From positions 62,001 to 126,000 of the forward strand of contig NZ_JARWSK010000010.1 of the NCBI RefSeq assembly GCF_031081985.1: DNA of 64,000 bases. Direction: 5' to 3'. This DNA comes from Komagataeibacter xylinus. Its GTDB lineage: Bacteria; Pseudomonadota; Alphaproteobacteria; Acetobacterales; Acetobacteraceae. A program made the position numbers and the translations under genes. The notes under the pieces are model-generated. The model saw only the letters and a program-made list of their open reading frames with translations, was not told the DNA's origin and did not search any database. Shown piece by piece: positions 54,489 through 62,934 of the stretch (its first letter is position 1; every line of letters begins with the position of its first letter).

Positions 54489-56176
54489 GCCCGCTGGCAC
54501 GCATTATTGGCCTCATGCGGCCTTTGCGGTGGCAGATGGCGCTGGGGCTTGCGCTGTCGGTTGCGGCGTCGCTGGCCAATTTCGGGCTGCTGTTCCTGTC
54601 GGGCTGGCTGCTGGCGGCGGCTGCCGTGGCCGGGCTGGGCGGGATTGCCGCGCGCAACGCCTTCAACCTGTTCCTGCCTGCGGTCAGTGTGCGGTTTTTT
54701 GCCACCATGCGTATTGTGGCCCGCTATCTGGAACGACTGGTCACGCATGATGCGACGCTGCGCCTGATCGGGCGGGTGCGGGGGTGGAGTTTCGAATGCC
54801 TCGCCCCACAGGCCCCTGCCATACTGGCGCGGCAGCGCAGTGGCGACATGCTGTTCCGCTTCGTGGCGGATACGGACCGGATGGGGCAGTTCTATCTGGA
54901 AGGGCTGCTGCCCATTGCCAGTGCTGCCATCTGCTGCGTGGTGTTTGTGGCGGTTACGGGCGCGTTTTCCCTTTCGGCGGCCCTGGTGCTGGCCGGGGGG
55001 CTGGTGGTGTGCGGTGGTGTGCTGCCGGGCATGGCCGGTGCGTTATCCGCCCGTGCCCTGCAGCGCATCAGTCACCAGCAGGATGCCATGCAGGCGGACC
55101 TGACCGAAGTGCTGCAGGGCATGGGTGAGTTCATGTTCCTTGGTGCCGCGCAGGCCGTGCAGGCACAGATTGTCGCGCGTGAAGCCGATATCCGTCATGC
55201 ACGCCGGCGCGTGGCCCTGATTGAAGGCGGCGCGCGGAGTGCAATGACCATCATCGCCATGATGAGCGCGGTGGGCGTTCTGGCCATGGCGGACAGGGGC
55301 TATCGCACCGGCGTGCTGTCTGCGGCCTGCCTGCCCATGCTGGCGCTGGGGGGGCTGGCGGCGTTTGATGTGCTCATTCCCCTGCCTGCGGCATGGCAGT
55401 TGCTGGGGCAGGCGCGGGTGGCGGCAGGCCGGGTATTTGCCCTGTGCGATACGCCCCCCTGTGTGCCTGCGCCAGCGGCGCCCCGCAGCCCCGTGGCGCC
55501 GCTGGACCTGTCGCTGCGCGGTATTGGCCTGCGCTATCGGGGGGCACGGCGCTGGGCGCTGCGTCATGCCGACCTGTTGGTGGCGCAGGGGGAGCGCGTG
55601 GCGATTGTCGGGCCGTCTGGCGCGGGCAAGAGCACGCTGGTGAACCTGCTGTTCCGTTTCCATGACTATCAGGAAGGCACGGCCCGCTTTGGCGGCGTGG
55701 ACCTGCGCGATGTCGATGCGGACATCATGGCCCGGCATATCGGCGTGGTGGCGCAGGACTTTCACCTGTTTGTGGGCAGTATCCGCCGCAACCTGGCCAT
55801 TGCCTGCCCCACCGCCACGGAGGAGGCGATGTGGCACGCCCTGCACGTCGCGCAGTTACATGCGTTCGTGCAGGCGGAACCTGCCGGTCTGGATACCCTG
55901 ATCGGGGAGGGGGGCGTGCGTCTCTCCGGCGGGCAGGCGCGGCGGCTGGCCATAGCGCAGGTTGTGCTGCGCAGCCCGGAATGGGTCATCCTTGATGAAC
56001 CGACCGAAGGGCTGGATGCACGCACCGAGCGCGACCTGATGGCCGTATTGCTGCAGGCCCTGCCACCACGGACAACCATCCTGTGCATTACCCACAACCC
56101 TGCCGTGGCGGCGCGGATGGACCGGGTGGTGCATGTCGAGGGGGGCCGGTTTCATGAGGCCGGGAGGGCACCATGA
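54485..56176 (+). CDS. cydC: Thiol reductant ABC exporter subunit CydC
   Basis: A 563-residue partner of CydD. Membrane domain about residues 1-320 (LARIIGLMRPLRWQMALGLA, ARYLERLVTHDATLRLIGRV); ATPase with Walker A VGPSGAGKSTLVNLLFR, signature VRLSGGQARRLAIAQVVL and Walker B WVILDEPTEGLDART. The start overlaps the cydD stop in ATGA. The gene ends 64 bases before cydA. E. coli CydC is 573 residues. Confidence 0.93.
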   Translation: MSPLARIIGLMRPLRWQMALGLALSVAASLANFGLLFLSGWLLAAAAVAGLGGIAARNAFNLFLPAVSVRFFATMRIVARYLERLVTHDATLRLIGRVRGWSFECLAPQAPAILARQRSGDMLFRFVADTDRMGQFYLEGLLPIASAAICCVVFVAVTGAFSLSAALVLAGGLVVCGGVLPGMAGALSARALQRISHQQDAMQADLTEVLQGMGEFMFLGAAQAVQAQIVAREADIRHARRRVALIEGGARSAMTIIAMMSAVGVLAMADRGYRTGVLSAACLPMLALGGLAAFDVLIPLPAAWQLLGQARVAAGRVFALCDTPPCVPAPAAPRSPVAPLDLSLRGIGLRYRGARRWALRHADLLVAQGERVAIVGPSGAGKSTLVNLLFRFHDYQEGTARFGGVDLRDVDADIMARHIGVVAQDFHLFVGSIRRNLAIACPTATEEAMWHALHVAQLHAFVQAEPAGLDTLIGEGGVRLSGGQARRLAIAQVVLRSPEWVILDEPTEGLDARTERDLMAVLLQALPPRTTILCITHNPAVAARMDRVVHVEGGRFHEAGRAP

Positions 56177-56240
56177 CCCGACGATGACCTGAAACCCGGA
56201 AAATTCCCTCACGACCATACCGAAATCAGGAGACCTGACG

Positions 56241-57851
56241 GTGGAATTCATTAACCCCGATGTCGTCGACCTGTCGCGCTTCCAGTTCGCGCTGACGGCA
56301 TTGTACCATTTCATGTTCGTGCCGCTGACGCTGGGCCTGACATTCATGCTGGCGGCCATGGAGACGGTGTACGTCGTCACCGGCCGGCAGATCTACAAGG
56401 ACATGGCCCAGTTCTGGGGCAAGCTGTTCGGCATCAACTTCGCCATTGGTGTAGCGACCGGCATTACCATGGAATTCGAGTTCGGCACCAACTGGTCCAT
56501 GTATTCCCACTTTTTTGGGGATATGTTCGGCACGCCGCTGGCGATTGAAGGGCTGATGGCCTTCTTCATGGAGTCCACGTTCGTTGGCCTCATGTTCTTT
56601 GGCTGGGACCGGCTGAGCAAACAGGCGCATCTGGCCATTACCTATCTGGTGGCCCTTGGCTCCAACCTGTCGGCGTTGTGGATCCTGATCGCCAATGCCG
56701 GAATGAACATGCCCGAGGGCGCGCATTTCGATCCCGAAACCATGCGCATGCAGTTCGAAAGCTTTGTCAATCTGGTCTTCAACCCCGATGCACAGGCCAA
56801 GTTCGTGCATACTTCGGTTGCGGGCTATGTGTCGGCTGCCATGTTTGTCATGGGCATCAGCGCCTTTTACCTGCTGCGCGGGCAGCACCGGCAGTTCGCC
56901 GCGCGGTCGTTCCGCATGGCTGCGCTGTTCGGCATTATTTCCACCGTGGCGGTCATCACGCTGGGCGACGTGCTGGGGCGGCTGGATTATGAAAAGCAGC
57001 CCACCAAGATCGCCGCAATCGAAGGGCTGTGGCACACCAGCAACCCGCCGTTCGAGCCGTGGATCGTCGCCGCCCTGCCCGATGACGCAAGGCAGGAAAA
57101 TCACTACGAGATTGGCGTGCCGCTGGTCCTGACCCCGCTGATCACCCACACCTTTGACCAGCCCATTACCGGCATGCATGAACTCGAGGAGGCGGCAGGC
57201 CCGCGCATCCGTTCAGGGATCGATGCGGTGGCAGCACTCCGCCGCTATGGCGTGACCCACAGCAGCACGGACCTTGCGCAGTTCACCGCGCATGAGCAGG
57301 ACATGGGCTATGGCCTGCTTGCCACCCGCCATGCCCCCGGACAGGATGTAACGGCCATTCCGGCAGACCAGATCGATGATGTGGTCAGGGCGACTCAGCC
57401 CGACATCCTGCCCAACGTGTTCGTCACGTTCTGGTCTTTCCGGCTGATGGTGTTTTTGTCGCTGTGGTTCTTCGCGCTGTTTGCCATCTCGGCCTATCTC
57501 AGCCTCAAGCGCAGGCTTGAGCGCAGCCGCCTGCTGCTGAAGCTGTGCATGTGGTCGATCCCGCTGCCGATCCTGGCGACCGAGTTCGGCTGGATCACCG
57601 CGGAAGCAGGCCGCCAGCCATGGACCGTGTTTGGCTGGCTGCCCACCTTCCTCTCGGCCTCCAGCCACGGCGTGTCCTACATGGTGTTTTCGCTGATCGG
57701 CTTCGTGCTGCTCTACAGCGTGTTCATCGCGGCTGAACTCTACCTCATGTTCAAGTTTGCCCGCCTTGGCCCCGAGCATGACAGCATGGAGCCGCACGCA
57801 CCGGCTACGCCTCAGGCATCCGCCTTTGACATGCGTCCCATGGCGTCCTGA
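56241..57851 (+). CDS. cydA: Cytochrome bd ubiquinol oxidase subunit I
   Basis: A 536-residue quinol oxidase subunit. Heme ligands are visible: His in FALTALYHFMFVPLTLG (b595), His in KFVHTSVAGYVSAAMF (b558) and Met in TFWSFRLMVFL. The diagnostic GWITAEAGRQPWTVFGWLPT and the long Q-loop of the E. coli-type (L) subfamily are present. The start is the GTG at 56241 with AGGAGA seven bases upstream. Following cydDC directly, it forms a full cyd operon. Oxidises quinol and reduces O2 without proton pumping, with high affinity and sulfide tolerance in known examples. Confidence 0.96.
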   Translation: MEFINPDVVDLSRFQFALTALYHFMFVPLTLGLTFMLAAMETVYVVTGRQIYKDMAQFWGKLFGINFAIGVATGITMEFEFGTNWSMYSHFFGDMFGTPLAIEGLMAFFMESTFVGLMFFGWDRLSKQAHLAITYLVALGSNLSALWILIANAGMNMPEGAHFDPETMRMQFESFVNLVFNPDAQAKFVHTSVAGYVSAAMFVMGISAFYLLRGQHRQFAARSFRMAALFGIISTVAVITLGDVLGRLDYEKQPTKIAAIEGLWHTSNPPFEPWIVAALPDDARQENHYEIGVPLVLTPLITHTFDQPITGMHELEEAAGPRIRSGIDAVAALRRYGVTHSSTDLAQFTAHEQDMGYGLLATRHAPGQDVTAIPADQIDDVVRATQPDILPNVFVTFWSFRLMVFLSLWFFALFAISAYLSLKRRLERSRLLLKLCMWSIPLPILATEFGWITAEAGRQPWTVFGWLPTFLSASSHGVSYMVFSLIGFVLLYSVFIAAELYLMFKFARLGPEHDSMEPHAPATPQASAFDMRPMAS

Positions 57852-57865
57852 CAGGAAACGGTGAA

Positions 57866-59005
57866 ATGGAACTTTACGCGATACTGAAAATCGTCTGGGC
57901 TGCGGTGCTGGGTGTGCTGTTCATCGGCCTGGGCACCATGGTTGGCATGGATATGGGCGTGGGCACGCTGCTGCGCTTTGTCGGCCGCAATGATGGGGAG
58001 CGGCGCACGGCGCTGAATATCATCGGCCCCCACTGGGATGGCAACCAGGTGTGGTTCATTCTTGGGGGCGGCGCGATTTTCGCGGCCTTTCCCACGCTGT
58101 ATGGTACGTCATTCTCCGCCTTTTACGTGGTCATGATCACCCTGCTGTTCAGCATGATCCTGCGGCCGGTGGCGTTTGAATACCGCTCCAAGGCGGACAG
58201 CACGCTGTGGCGGGCAAGCTGGGACTGGGTCTTCCTGGTGTCAGGTTTCGTGCCGATGTTCATCTACGGCGCGGCGTTCGGCAACGTGCTGGAAGGGGTG
58301 GGCTACCACTTTGGCTGGACGGGGCAGTATTACCAGGATGAATCCTTCCTGTCCTACCTGCTCAACCCGTTTGCCATGCTGTGTGGCCTGATGTCCGTGG
58401 GGCTGAGCATCTATCAGGGTGGGGCGATGCTCATGCTGCGGGCAGATGACCCGATCTGGTCGCGTGCCCGGCGTTACGCCATGGGCGGCGGGCTGGTTGC
58501 GGCCAGCCTGTTCGTGATGGGTGGCATATGGGTGCAGTTCCTGCCCGGTTTTGTCATGACCGCGCCCGTCAACCCCGCCATGCCGGCCAACCCGCTGCAC
58601 GGGCAGTCGGTGGCGATGGTTGCAGGCGGCTGGATGCATAATTTCCACGCCCATCCCGCCCTGTGGCTGCTGCCGCTTGGGGGGCTGGGCTGCATGCTGG
58701 CGGGTGTGGCCATGCTGGCGGCTGGCCGCACGGTTGCGGGCTGGTGGCTGGGGCTGGGCGCATGGGCTGGCACCATCACCACGGTTGGCTGCGCCATGTT
58801 CCCCTTCCTCATGCCGTCTTCCACCGTGCCGGACCAGAGCCTGACGGTGTGGAACAGCACCGCCAGTGAATATGGCCTTGGCTGCATGCTGGTGGTGGCG
58901 GGGATCTTCGTGCCGATCATCCTGTCCTATACATCGTGGTGTTATTACGTCATGCGCGGGAAGGTCCATACCGCCGATGTCGTGAACGACACCCATAGCT
59001 ACTGA
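57866..59005 (+). CDS. cydB: Cytochrome bd ubiquinol oxidase subunit II
   Basis: A 379-residue, nine-helix partner of CydA. Family stretches are LGTMVGMDMGVGTLLRFVGR, IGPHWDGNQVWFILGGGAIF, AFPTLYGTSFSAFY and ILRPVAFEYRSKADS. Length equals E. coli CydB (379). It begins 15 bases after cydA and is followed within 14 bases by the CydX-like gene. Confidence 0.96.
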   Translation: MELYAILKIVWAAVLGVLFIGLGTMVGMDMGVGTLLRFVGRNDGERRTALNIIGPHWDGNQVWFILGGGAIFAAFPTLYGTSFSAFYVVMITLLFSMILRPVAFEYRSKADSTLWRASWDWVFLVSGFVPMFIYGAAFGNVLEGVGYHFGWTGQYYQDESFLSYLLNPFAMLCGLMSVGLSIYQGGAMLMLRADDPIWSRARRYAMGGGLVAASLFVMGGIWVQFLPGFVMTAPVNPAMPANPLHGQSVAMVAGGWMHNFHAHPALWLLPLGGLGCMLAGVAMLAAGRTVAGWWLGLGAWAGTITTVGCAMFPFLMPSSTVPDQSLTVWNSTASEYGLGCMLVVAGIFVPIILSYTSWCYYVMRGKVHTADVVNDTHSY

Positions 59006-59018
59006 TTGCGAGGTCGTG

Positions 59019-59213
59019 ATGACAAAGCTTCTGCGCCTGGCCGGTCTGGCCATTGTTCTGGTCGTGTCCCTGCTGTTTGCCGTATTCGTGGGGGATCAGG
59101 GGCCGTGGTATTTTGCGTGGGTGATCGGCACCGTCATGATCATCCTGATTTCCGGGGCCGGGGCGATCATGCTTGATGCCCAGTCCGGTCTTTCAGCCGA
59201 TGGGGAGATCTGA
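59019..59213 (+). CDS. cydX: CydX-like small subunit with an extra N-terminal helix
   Basis: A 64-residue membrane protein. Residues about 30-55 (PWYFAWVIGTVMIILISGAG, AIMLDAQ) match E. coli CydX, which begins MWYFAWILGT and has 37 residues. Here that part is preceded by about 28 residues forming a second hydrophobic helix (LAGLAIVLVVSLLFAVFVGD). GAGG lies before the ATG at 59019; the only in-frame internal alternative, a GTG just before GDQGPWYF, has no ribosome site. CydX stabilises the heme site of cytochrome bd. The fusion of an extra helix is unusual. Confidence 0.82.
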   Translation: MTKLLRLAGLAIVLVVSLLFAVFVGDQGPWYFAWVIGTVMIILISGAGAIMLDAQSGLSADGEI

Positions 59214-59215
59214 CC

Positions 59216-59314
59216 ATGATGGGGGATCTTGAACGCATCATCTTCTTTATTCCGATGGTTTACATGGGGCTTTACCTGATTGCCTACCGCTGCGGTCGGC
59301 GCTGGTTCCCATGA
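59216..59314 (+). CDS. Predicted 32-residue membrane peptide in the cyd operon
   Basis: Begins MMGDLERIIFFIPMVYMGLY and ends CGRRWFP, a single membrane helix with a positively charged end. GGGGAGA lies ten bases before the ATG, which is two bases after the CydX-like stop, so it would be translated in the same transcript. Several bd oxidases have small one-helix subunits (CydX, CydH/Y, CydS), so it may be another. Too short for certain homology. Confidence 0.6.
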   Translation: MMGDLERIIFFIPMVYMGLYLIAYRCGRRWFP

Positions 59315-59390
59315 CAGGAATGGCGGTGAGTCTTTCTTCATCTCACGCCCGCCGCCATATCACGGCATCACCCTGCCGATGATGCGAAGC

Positions 59391-59424
59391 ACGCCACCCG
59401 GATCACCACGGGTGGCGTGTTTTG
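59391..59424 (+). terminator. Intrinsic terminator of the cyd operon
   Basis: Perfect 10-base stem ACGCCACCCG (59391-59400) with CGGGTGGCGT (59409-59418), 8-base loop, then GTTTTG. It follows the last small gene by about 75 bases and is the clearest terminator in the window. Confidence 0.88.
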
Positions 59425-59488
59425 TTTCCGGGGCTGTTGAGATCAGTGGCGTCCAGCCTATGCCAGCCCCTATTTTTTTCTTGAAAAC

Positions 59489-59506
59489 ATACCGTCCGGA
59501 CGGTAT
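59489..59506. promoter_or_regulatory. Perfect palindromic TetR operator
   Basis: ATACCGTCCGGACGGTAT is an 18-base perfect palindrome lying 10 bases before the TetR start codon and so over its promoter or leader. This is the form recognised by many TetR repressors of RND pumps; autoregulation and control of the downstream efflux genes is inferred. Confidence 0.85.
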
Positions 59507-59516
59507 TTAACGGGAC

Positions 59517-60092
59517 ATGACCGGAAAACCAAAACGCACCAACAAACCCGAAGTCGTAAAGAACGACCTGCTCAACGCAGCAGGGCGGATACTGGTCACG
59601 AACGGCATTCAGGCGTTTACACTGGAACTGGTAGCCAGGGAGGCAAATGTCAGCAAAGGCGGCCTGCTGCACCATTTCCCGAACAAGAAAGCCCTGCTCG
59701 ATGGGCTTTTCATGCGTGAAATGGACCTGTTCAGGCGCGAGATGCTTGCCTCCATGCAAGATGATCCCGTTGCGTTTGGCAGGTCCGCGCGGGCGTATAT
59801 CGGGTTTAACCATGATGGAGCGAAAGAGACGCCGGTCATCATTCGTCATCTGCTTGCAGCCATGCTGATTGATCCGCAACTCAGTCAGGAATGGATCCAG
59901 CATTACTGGAGCGTGATCCGCTCCATCGGCCTGTTCGAGAACATGACACCAGCCCTTCTGCTCGCCTGCATGGCTGCTGATGGCCTTTCCCTGTGGGACA
60001 TTCTGGAGGCTGGCATTGTAGACCAGACGATGCGCGACAGCCTGCATGACCTGATGGTGCAGTTAACGCAGGCCCCTGATAAAGCTGGCTGA
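59517..60092 (+). CDS. TetR/AcrR family repressor of an RND system
   Basis: A 191-residue repressor. The helix-turn-helix includes LLNAAGRILVTNGIQAFTLE with VAREANVSKGGLLHHFPNKK, then a TetR_C-type domain. The ATG at 59517 follows the palindrome at 59489-59506. It is transcribed in the same direction as the small membrane gene and the RND adaptor/permease genes, and likely controls them in response to an exported compound. Confidence 0.92.
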   Translation: MTGKPKRTNKPEVVKNDLLNAAGRILVTNGIQAFTLELVAREANVSKGGLLHHFPNKKALLDGLFMREMDLFRREMLASMQDDPVAFGRSARAYIGFNHDGAKETPVIIRHLLAAMLIDPQLSQEWIQHYWSVIRSIGLFENMTPALLLACMAADGLSLWDILEAGIVDQTMRDSLHDLMVQLTQAPDKAG

Positions 60093-60115
60093 AATGCAGG
60101 GGGCTTTCTCTTTTT
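60071..60115 (+). terminator. Possible intrinsic terminator at the end of the TetR gene
   Basis: GCCCCTG (60072-60078) pairs with CAGGGGG (60097-60103), followed by GCTTTCTCTTTTTC. The first arm lies inside the last TetR codons. It could reduce read-through into the efflux genes; strength is modest. Confidence 0.45.
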
Positions 60116-60138
60116 CAGGGACGGTTGTTTCAGGTGCC

Positions 60139-60333
60139 ATGGCAACCGCGGCGCACAAACAGGTTCTGGGTTTTACCAGAATGCCCCCAATGGCCGTCAT
60201 GACAGCAGGCTGTATCTCGTCCTTCATCTTTTTTTCTGTCTGGTTCTACTTCCGGAACCGGTTTGATGGGCAACAGGCCACCATGATTATTCTTGTCCTG
60301 TTGGGAATTTCGGTTATCGCGGCCCTGCCGTAA
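60139..60333 (+). CDS. Small membrane protein of unknown function
   Basis: About 64 residues with two predicted helices (MAVMTAGCISSFIFFSVWFY, and ATMIILVLLGISVIAAL) around a short basic loop FRNRFDGQQ. The start at 60139 has CAGGTG nearby; a longer start at 60094 is possible. It lies between the TetR and adaptor genes. No family was recognised. Confidence 0.5.
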   Translation: MATAAHKQVLGFTRMPPMAVMTAGCISSFIFFSVWFYFRNRFDGQQATMIILVLLGISVIAALP

Positions 60334-60364
60334 AGAAAAAAGCCTGTATTTTTCGGAAATCAAC

Positions 60365-61459
60365 ATGTCCTGTCGAATGCGCACAGACATCCTGACAAGG
60401 GTGCTGCCCCTGCTTGCGGCATCATGCCTTTTAGGGTGCAAGCCGGTATCCTCCCCGGTCAAACACGCGGCCCTTCCGGCCGTGCAGGCCCTCAGGGTGC
60501 ATGGCGCCTCACCACAGAAGGCTGTCTTCATCGGGTGGTACGGGGCCGAAAGAAGTATTCCTCTTGCCCCAACGCAGGCCGGGCGCCTGACATCAGTATC
60601 GGTTGCCAGCGGTCAATATGTTCATCAGGGCGATGTTCTGGCTTCATTTGAAGACAGGCTGCTGCTGGAGATGGAAGCCCAGGCACAGGGCGAGGTTGAT
60701 GCCGCCCGCGCTGAAATGAATCAGGCTGCGGCAACATATAAAAGAAGCCGGGGACTGGACACCATAGGGGGGCTGTCCGCTGGAGCAGTCGAAGAACGTG
60801 CCAATTCGTGGCATCTGGCACAGGGAAAATACAGATCAGCCCTTGCCGCCCTGACGCAGGCCCGGATTCAGGTGGCTGAAAGCAGGGTCCGGGTGCCTGA
60901 AGATGGCTGGATCACGAGCGTCACGGGGGTTCCGGGCAGCCTTGTCGGCGCCGGGAGCGAAATCATACGGTTGTCCGCAGGAGCGCCTGAAGTCCATTTC
61001 AAGGTTCCAGCACCCTCATCCTGGAGTGTTGGTGACAGGGCGGAGGTCGGCCTGCCTGACGGTCAGGATGGCCAGTCCGTTCAGGCTGTCATCAGGGAAA
61101 TTGGTGCGGTTGACGTAACCAGCCAGATGCAGGAGGTGAAGCTCAGGCTTGACCATCCGCTTCCCGTGGCCATCAACAGCCTTGTTACGGTTATCCTTGC
61201 CGCGCATGACGTATCCCATGCCGTGCGCGTGCCGCTTACTGCCGTGGATTCAGCAGACCAGACGCATGCCCATCTATGGGGGCTGACGGATGGGCAGGCG
61301 CCCCATCTTGTGCTGCGGCGCGTCCGTATTGTCGGGCTGAGAGGGGCAGATGCGCTGGTTGAAGGCCTGACGGACGGTGAATGGATTGTCACCAGTACTG
61401 ATGGTTCGTTCCAGCAGGGACAGGCTGTTCTTGTCGCCGGGCAGGCAGGTGAACGCTGA
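60365..61459 (+). CDS. RND efflux periplasmic adaptor (lipoprotein)
   Basis: A 364-residue HlyD/AcrA-like adaptor. The signal ends in a lipobox, LLAASCLLGCKPVSS, so Cys should be lipidated. The barrel-sandwich half-motifs are LTSVSVASGQYVHQGDVLAS and VRVPEDGWITSVTGVPGSLV flanking an alpha-hairpin of about 80 residues. It ends in an ATG overlap with the permease gene. Starts at 60365 or 60377 are both possible. Confidence 0.9.
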   Translation: MSCRMRTDILTRVLPLLAASCLLGCKPVSSPVKHAALPAVQALRVHGASPQKAVFIGWYGAERSIPLAPTQAGRLTSVSVASGQYVHQGDVLASFEDRLLLEMEAQAQGEVDAARAEMNQAAATYKRSRGLDTIGGLSAGAVEERANSWHLAQGKYRSALAALTQARIQVAESRVRVPEDGWITSVTGVPGSLVGAGSEIIRLSAGAPEVHFKVPAPSSWSVGDRAEVGLPDGQDGQSVQAVIREIGAVDVTSQMQEVKLRLDHPLPVAINSLVTVILAAHDVSHAVRVPLTAVDSADQTHAHLWGLTDGQAPHLVLRRVRIVGLRGADALVEGLTDGEWIVTSTDGSFQQGQAVLVAGQAGER

Positions 61460-62934
61460 TGATGGATCGTTTCAACGTCTCACGCTGGGCTGTTGGCCAT
61501 CCGGCACTTGTCAGCTTCATGATGGCCTGCCTTTTCCTCGCCGGTGGATACGGTTTTTTCCACCTTGGCCGGGCGGAAGACCCCGCTTTCACGCTCAAGA
61601 ACATGATTGTTTCCGCCCAATGGCCGGGCGCAGGCGCCCAGCAGATGCAAAGGCAGGTTGCCGAACCGCTTGAACAGGGCCTGCGTGATATCGAAGCCAT
61701 AGATGTTCTAAGCACATATTGCATTCCGGCAGCCTGCGTGACGCAGATATTCCTGCGCGATGATGAAAGAAAGGAACGCGTTCCGGTTATCTGGCAGAAG
61801 GTCCGCAACCGGCTGTCCGACCTTTCTCCCGGCCTGCCGTCTGGTGTGGCGCTCGCCGCCAATGATGATTATGCCGATGTCTATGGCTATGTGTTTACCC
61901 TGACCGGGGGAGAAAATGCAGACCTCATCAGGACATCCGAATATCTGAAGAAGATTTTCCAGGCGGTTCACGGCGTGGGGAAGGTGCAGATCAGCGGCGA
62001 GATTCCTCAGCAGGTCAATGTCGATCTTGATCCGCAACAGGCTGCGGCAAGGGGGATCAGTCCCGATCAGGTGGCAAGGTCGCTTCAGGGCCGATCGGCC
62101 CTGGCTTCTGGCGGTTCGGTGGATTTTACAACGGTTGTTCCCCTGAATGTGTCCGGAGTCCTCGACGGTGTGCAGTCCGTTGAGGAGACGCCACTCGCAG
62201 GCCATTCCGGCACCATGCGTGTCAGGGATATTGCCCAGGTGAGCCGTGACTATGCAGACCCGGCACCTTCGCTGATCCGTTACGGGGGCAGGCCGGCCGT
62301 TGTCATTGCTGTCGCAATGGCTGATGGCGCGGACGGGCTTGCACTGGGCAGGGCGCTTGAGAAGGCGGCGGCTACAGCCGTGCTGCCCGCAGGCATGACG
62401 CTGACGCAGGTGGAAGACCAGAGCCGGGTCATCGGGGAGGCCGTGAATACATTCCTGATCAAGTTCGTCGTGGCGCTGAGTGTTGTGCTTCTGGTGGCTT
62501 TTGTCAGCCTGGGCCTGAAAGCCGGGATTATCGTGGCCTGCTCCGTGCCGCTCACGCTTGCCGGGGTCAGCCTGTACATGGGCATGGAGCATATCGGGCT
62601 GGACCGTATCTCGCTTGGTGCCCTCATCCTTTCCCTCGGGCTGCTGGTGGATGATGCCATCATCAGTATCGAAGCCATGGTCGTGCAGCTTGAACAGGGG
62701 CGCAGCCGCGAAGAGGCTGCCTCTTTCGCGTGGAGCCACACTGCGTTCCCGATGCTGACGGGCACGGTGCTGACGGTTGTCAGCTTCCTGCCGGTTGGCC
62801 TGGCGCAGTCGACAACGGGGGAATACGCTGGTGAAATTTTCTGGGTCAGTGCCGCAGCGCTGCTGTTCAGTTGGGTTGTGGCGGTCGTTTTCATCCCGTT
62901 TCTGGGGGTTCATCTCCTGCCTGAAGCCCGGTAG
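61459..62934 (+). CDS. RND efflux permease, N-terminal half (ends in TAG)
   Basis: The first 491 residues of an AcrB/HAE1-like permease: cytoplasmic lead, TM1 (PALVSFMMACLFLAGGYGFF), the first periplasmic porter domain (AEDPAFTLKNMIVSAQWPGA), then TM2-6 including the family motif GALILSLGLLVDDAIISIEA with the proton-relay acidic pair. It ends at TAG 62932-62934, right after HLLPEAR and the sixth helix. Translation in the same frame continues into TM7 and beyond. Intact members are about 1,020-1,050 residues. Confidence 0.85.
   Translation: MMDRFNVSRWAVGHPALVSFMMACLFLAGGYGFFHLGRAEDPAFTLKNMIVSAQWPGAGAQQMQRQVAEPLEQGLRDIEAIDVLSTYCIPAACVTQIFLRDDERKERVPVIWQKVRNRLSDLSPGLPSGVALAANDDYADVYGYVFTLTGGENADLIRTSEYLKKIFQAVHGVGKVQISGEIPQQVNVDLDPQQAAARGISPDQVARSLQGRSALASGGSVDFTTVVPLNVSGVLDGVQSVEETPLAGHSGTMRVRDIAQVSRDYADPAPSLIRYGGRPAVVIAVAMADGADGLALGRALEKAAATAVLPAGMTLTQVEDQSRVIGEAVNTFLIKFVVALSVVLLVAFVSLGLKAGIIVACSVPLTLAGVSLYMGMEHIGLDRISLGALILSLGLLVDDAIISIEAMVVQLEQGRSREEAASFAWSHTAFPMLTGTVLTVVSFLPVGLAQSTTGEYAGEIFWVSAAALLFSWVVAVVFIPFLGVHLLPEAR

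Noticed and set aside
61708-62913. 401-codon minus-strand frame within the RND permease
   Set aside because: His/Gln/Arg-rich shadow of a well-supported permease.
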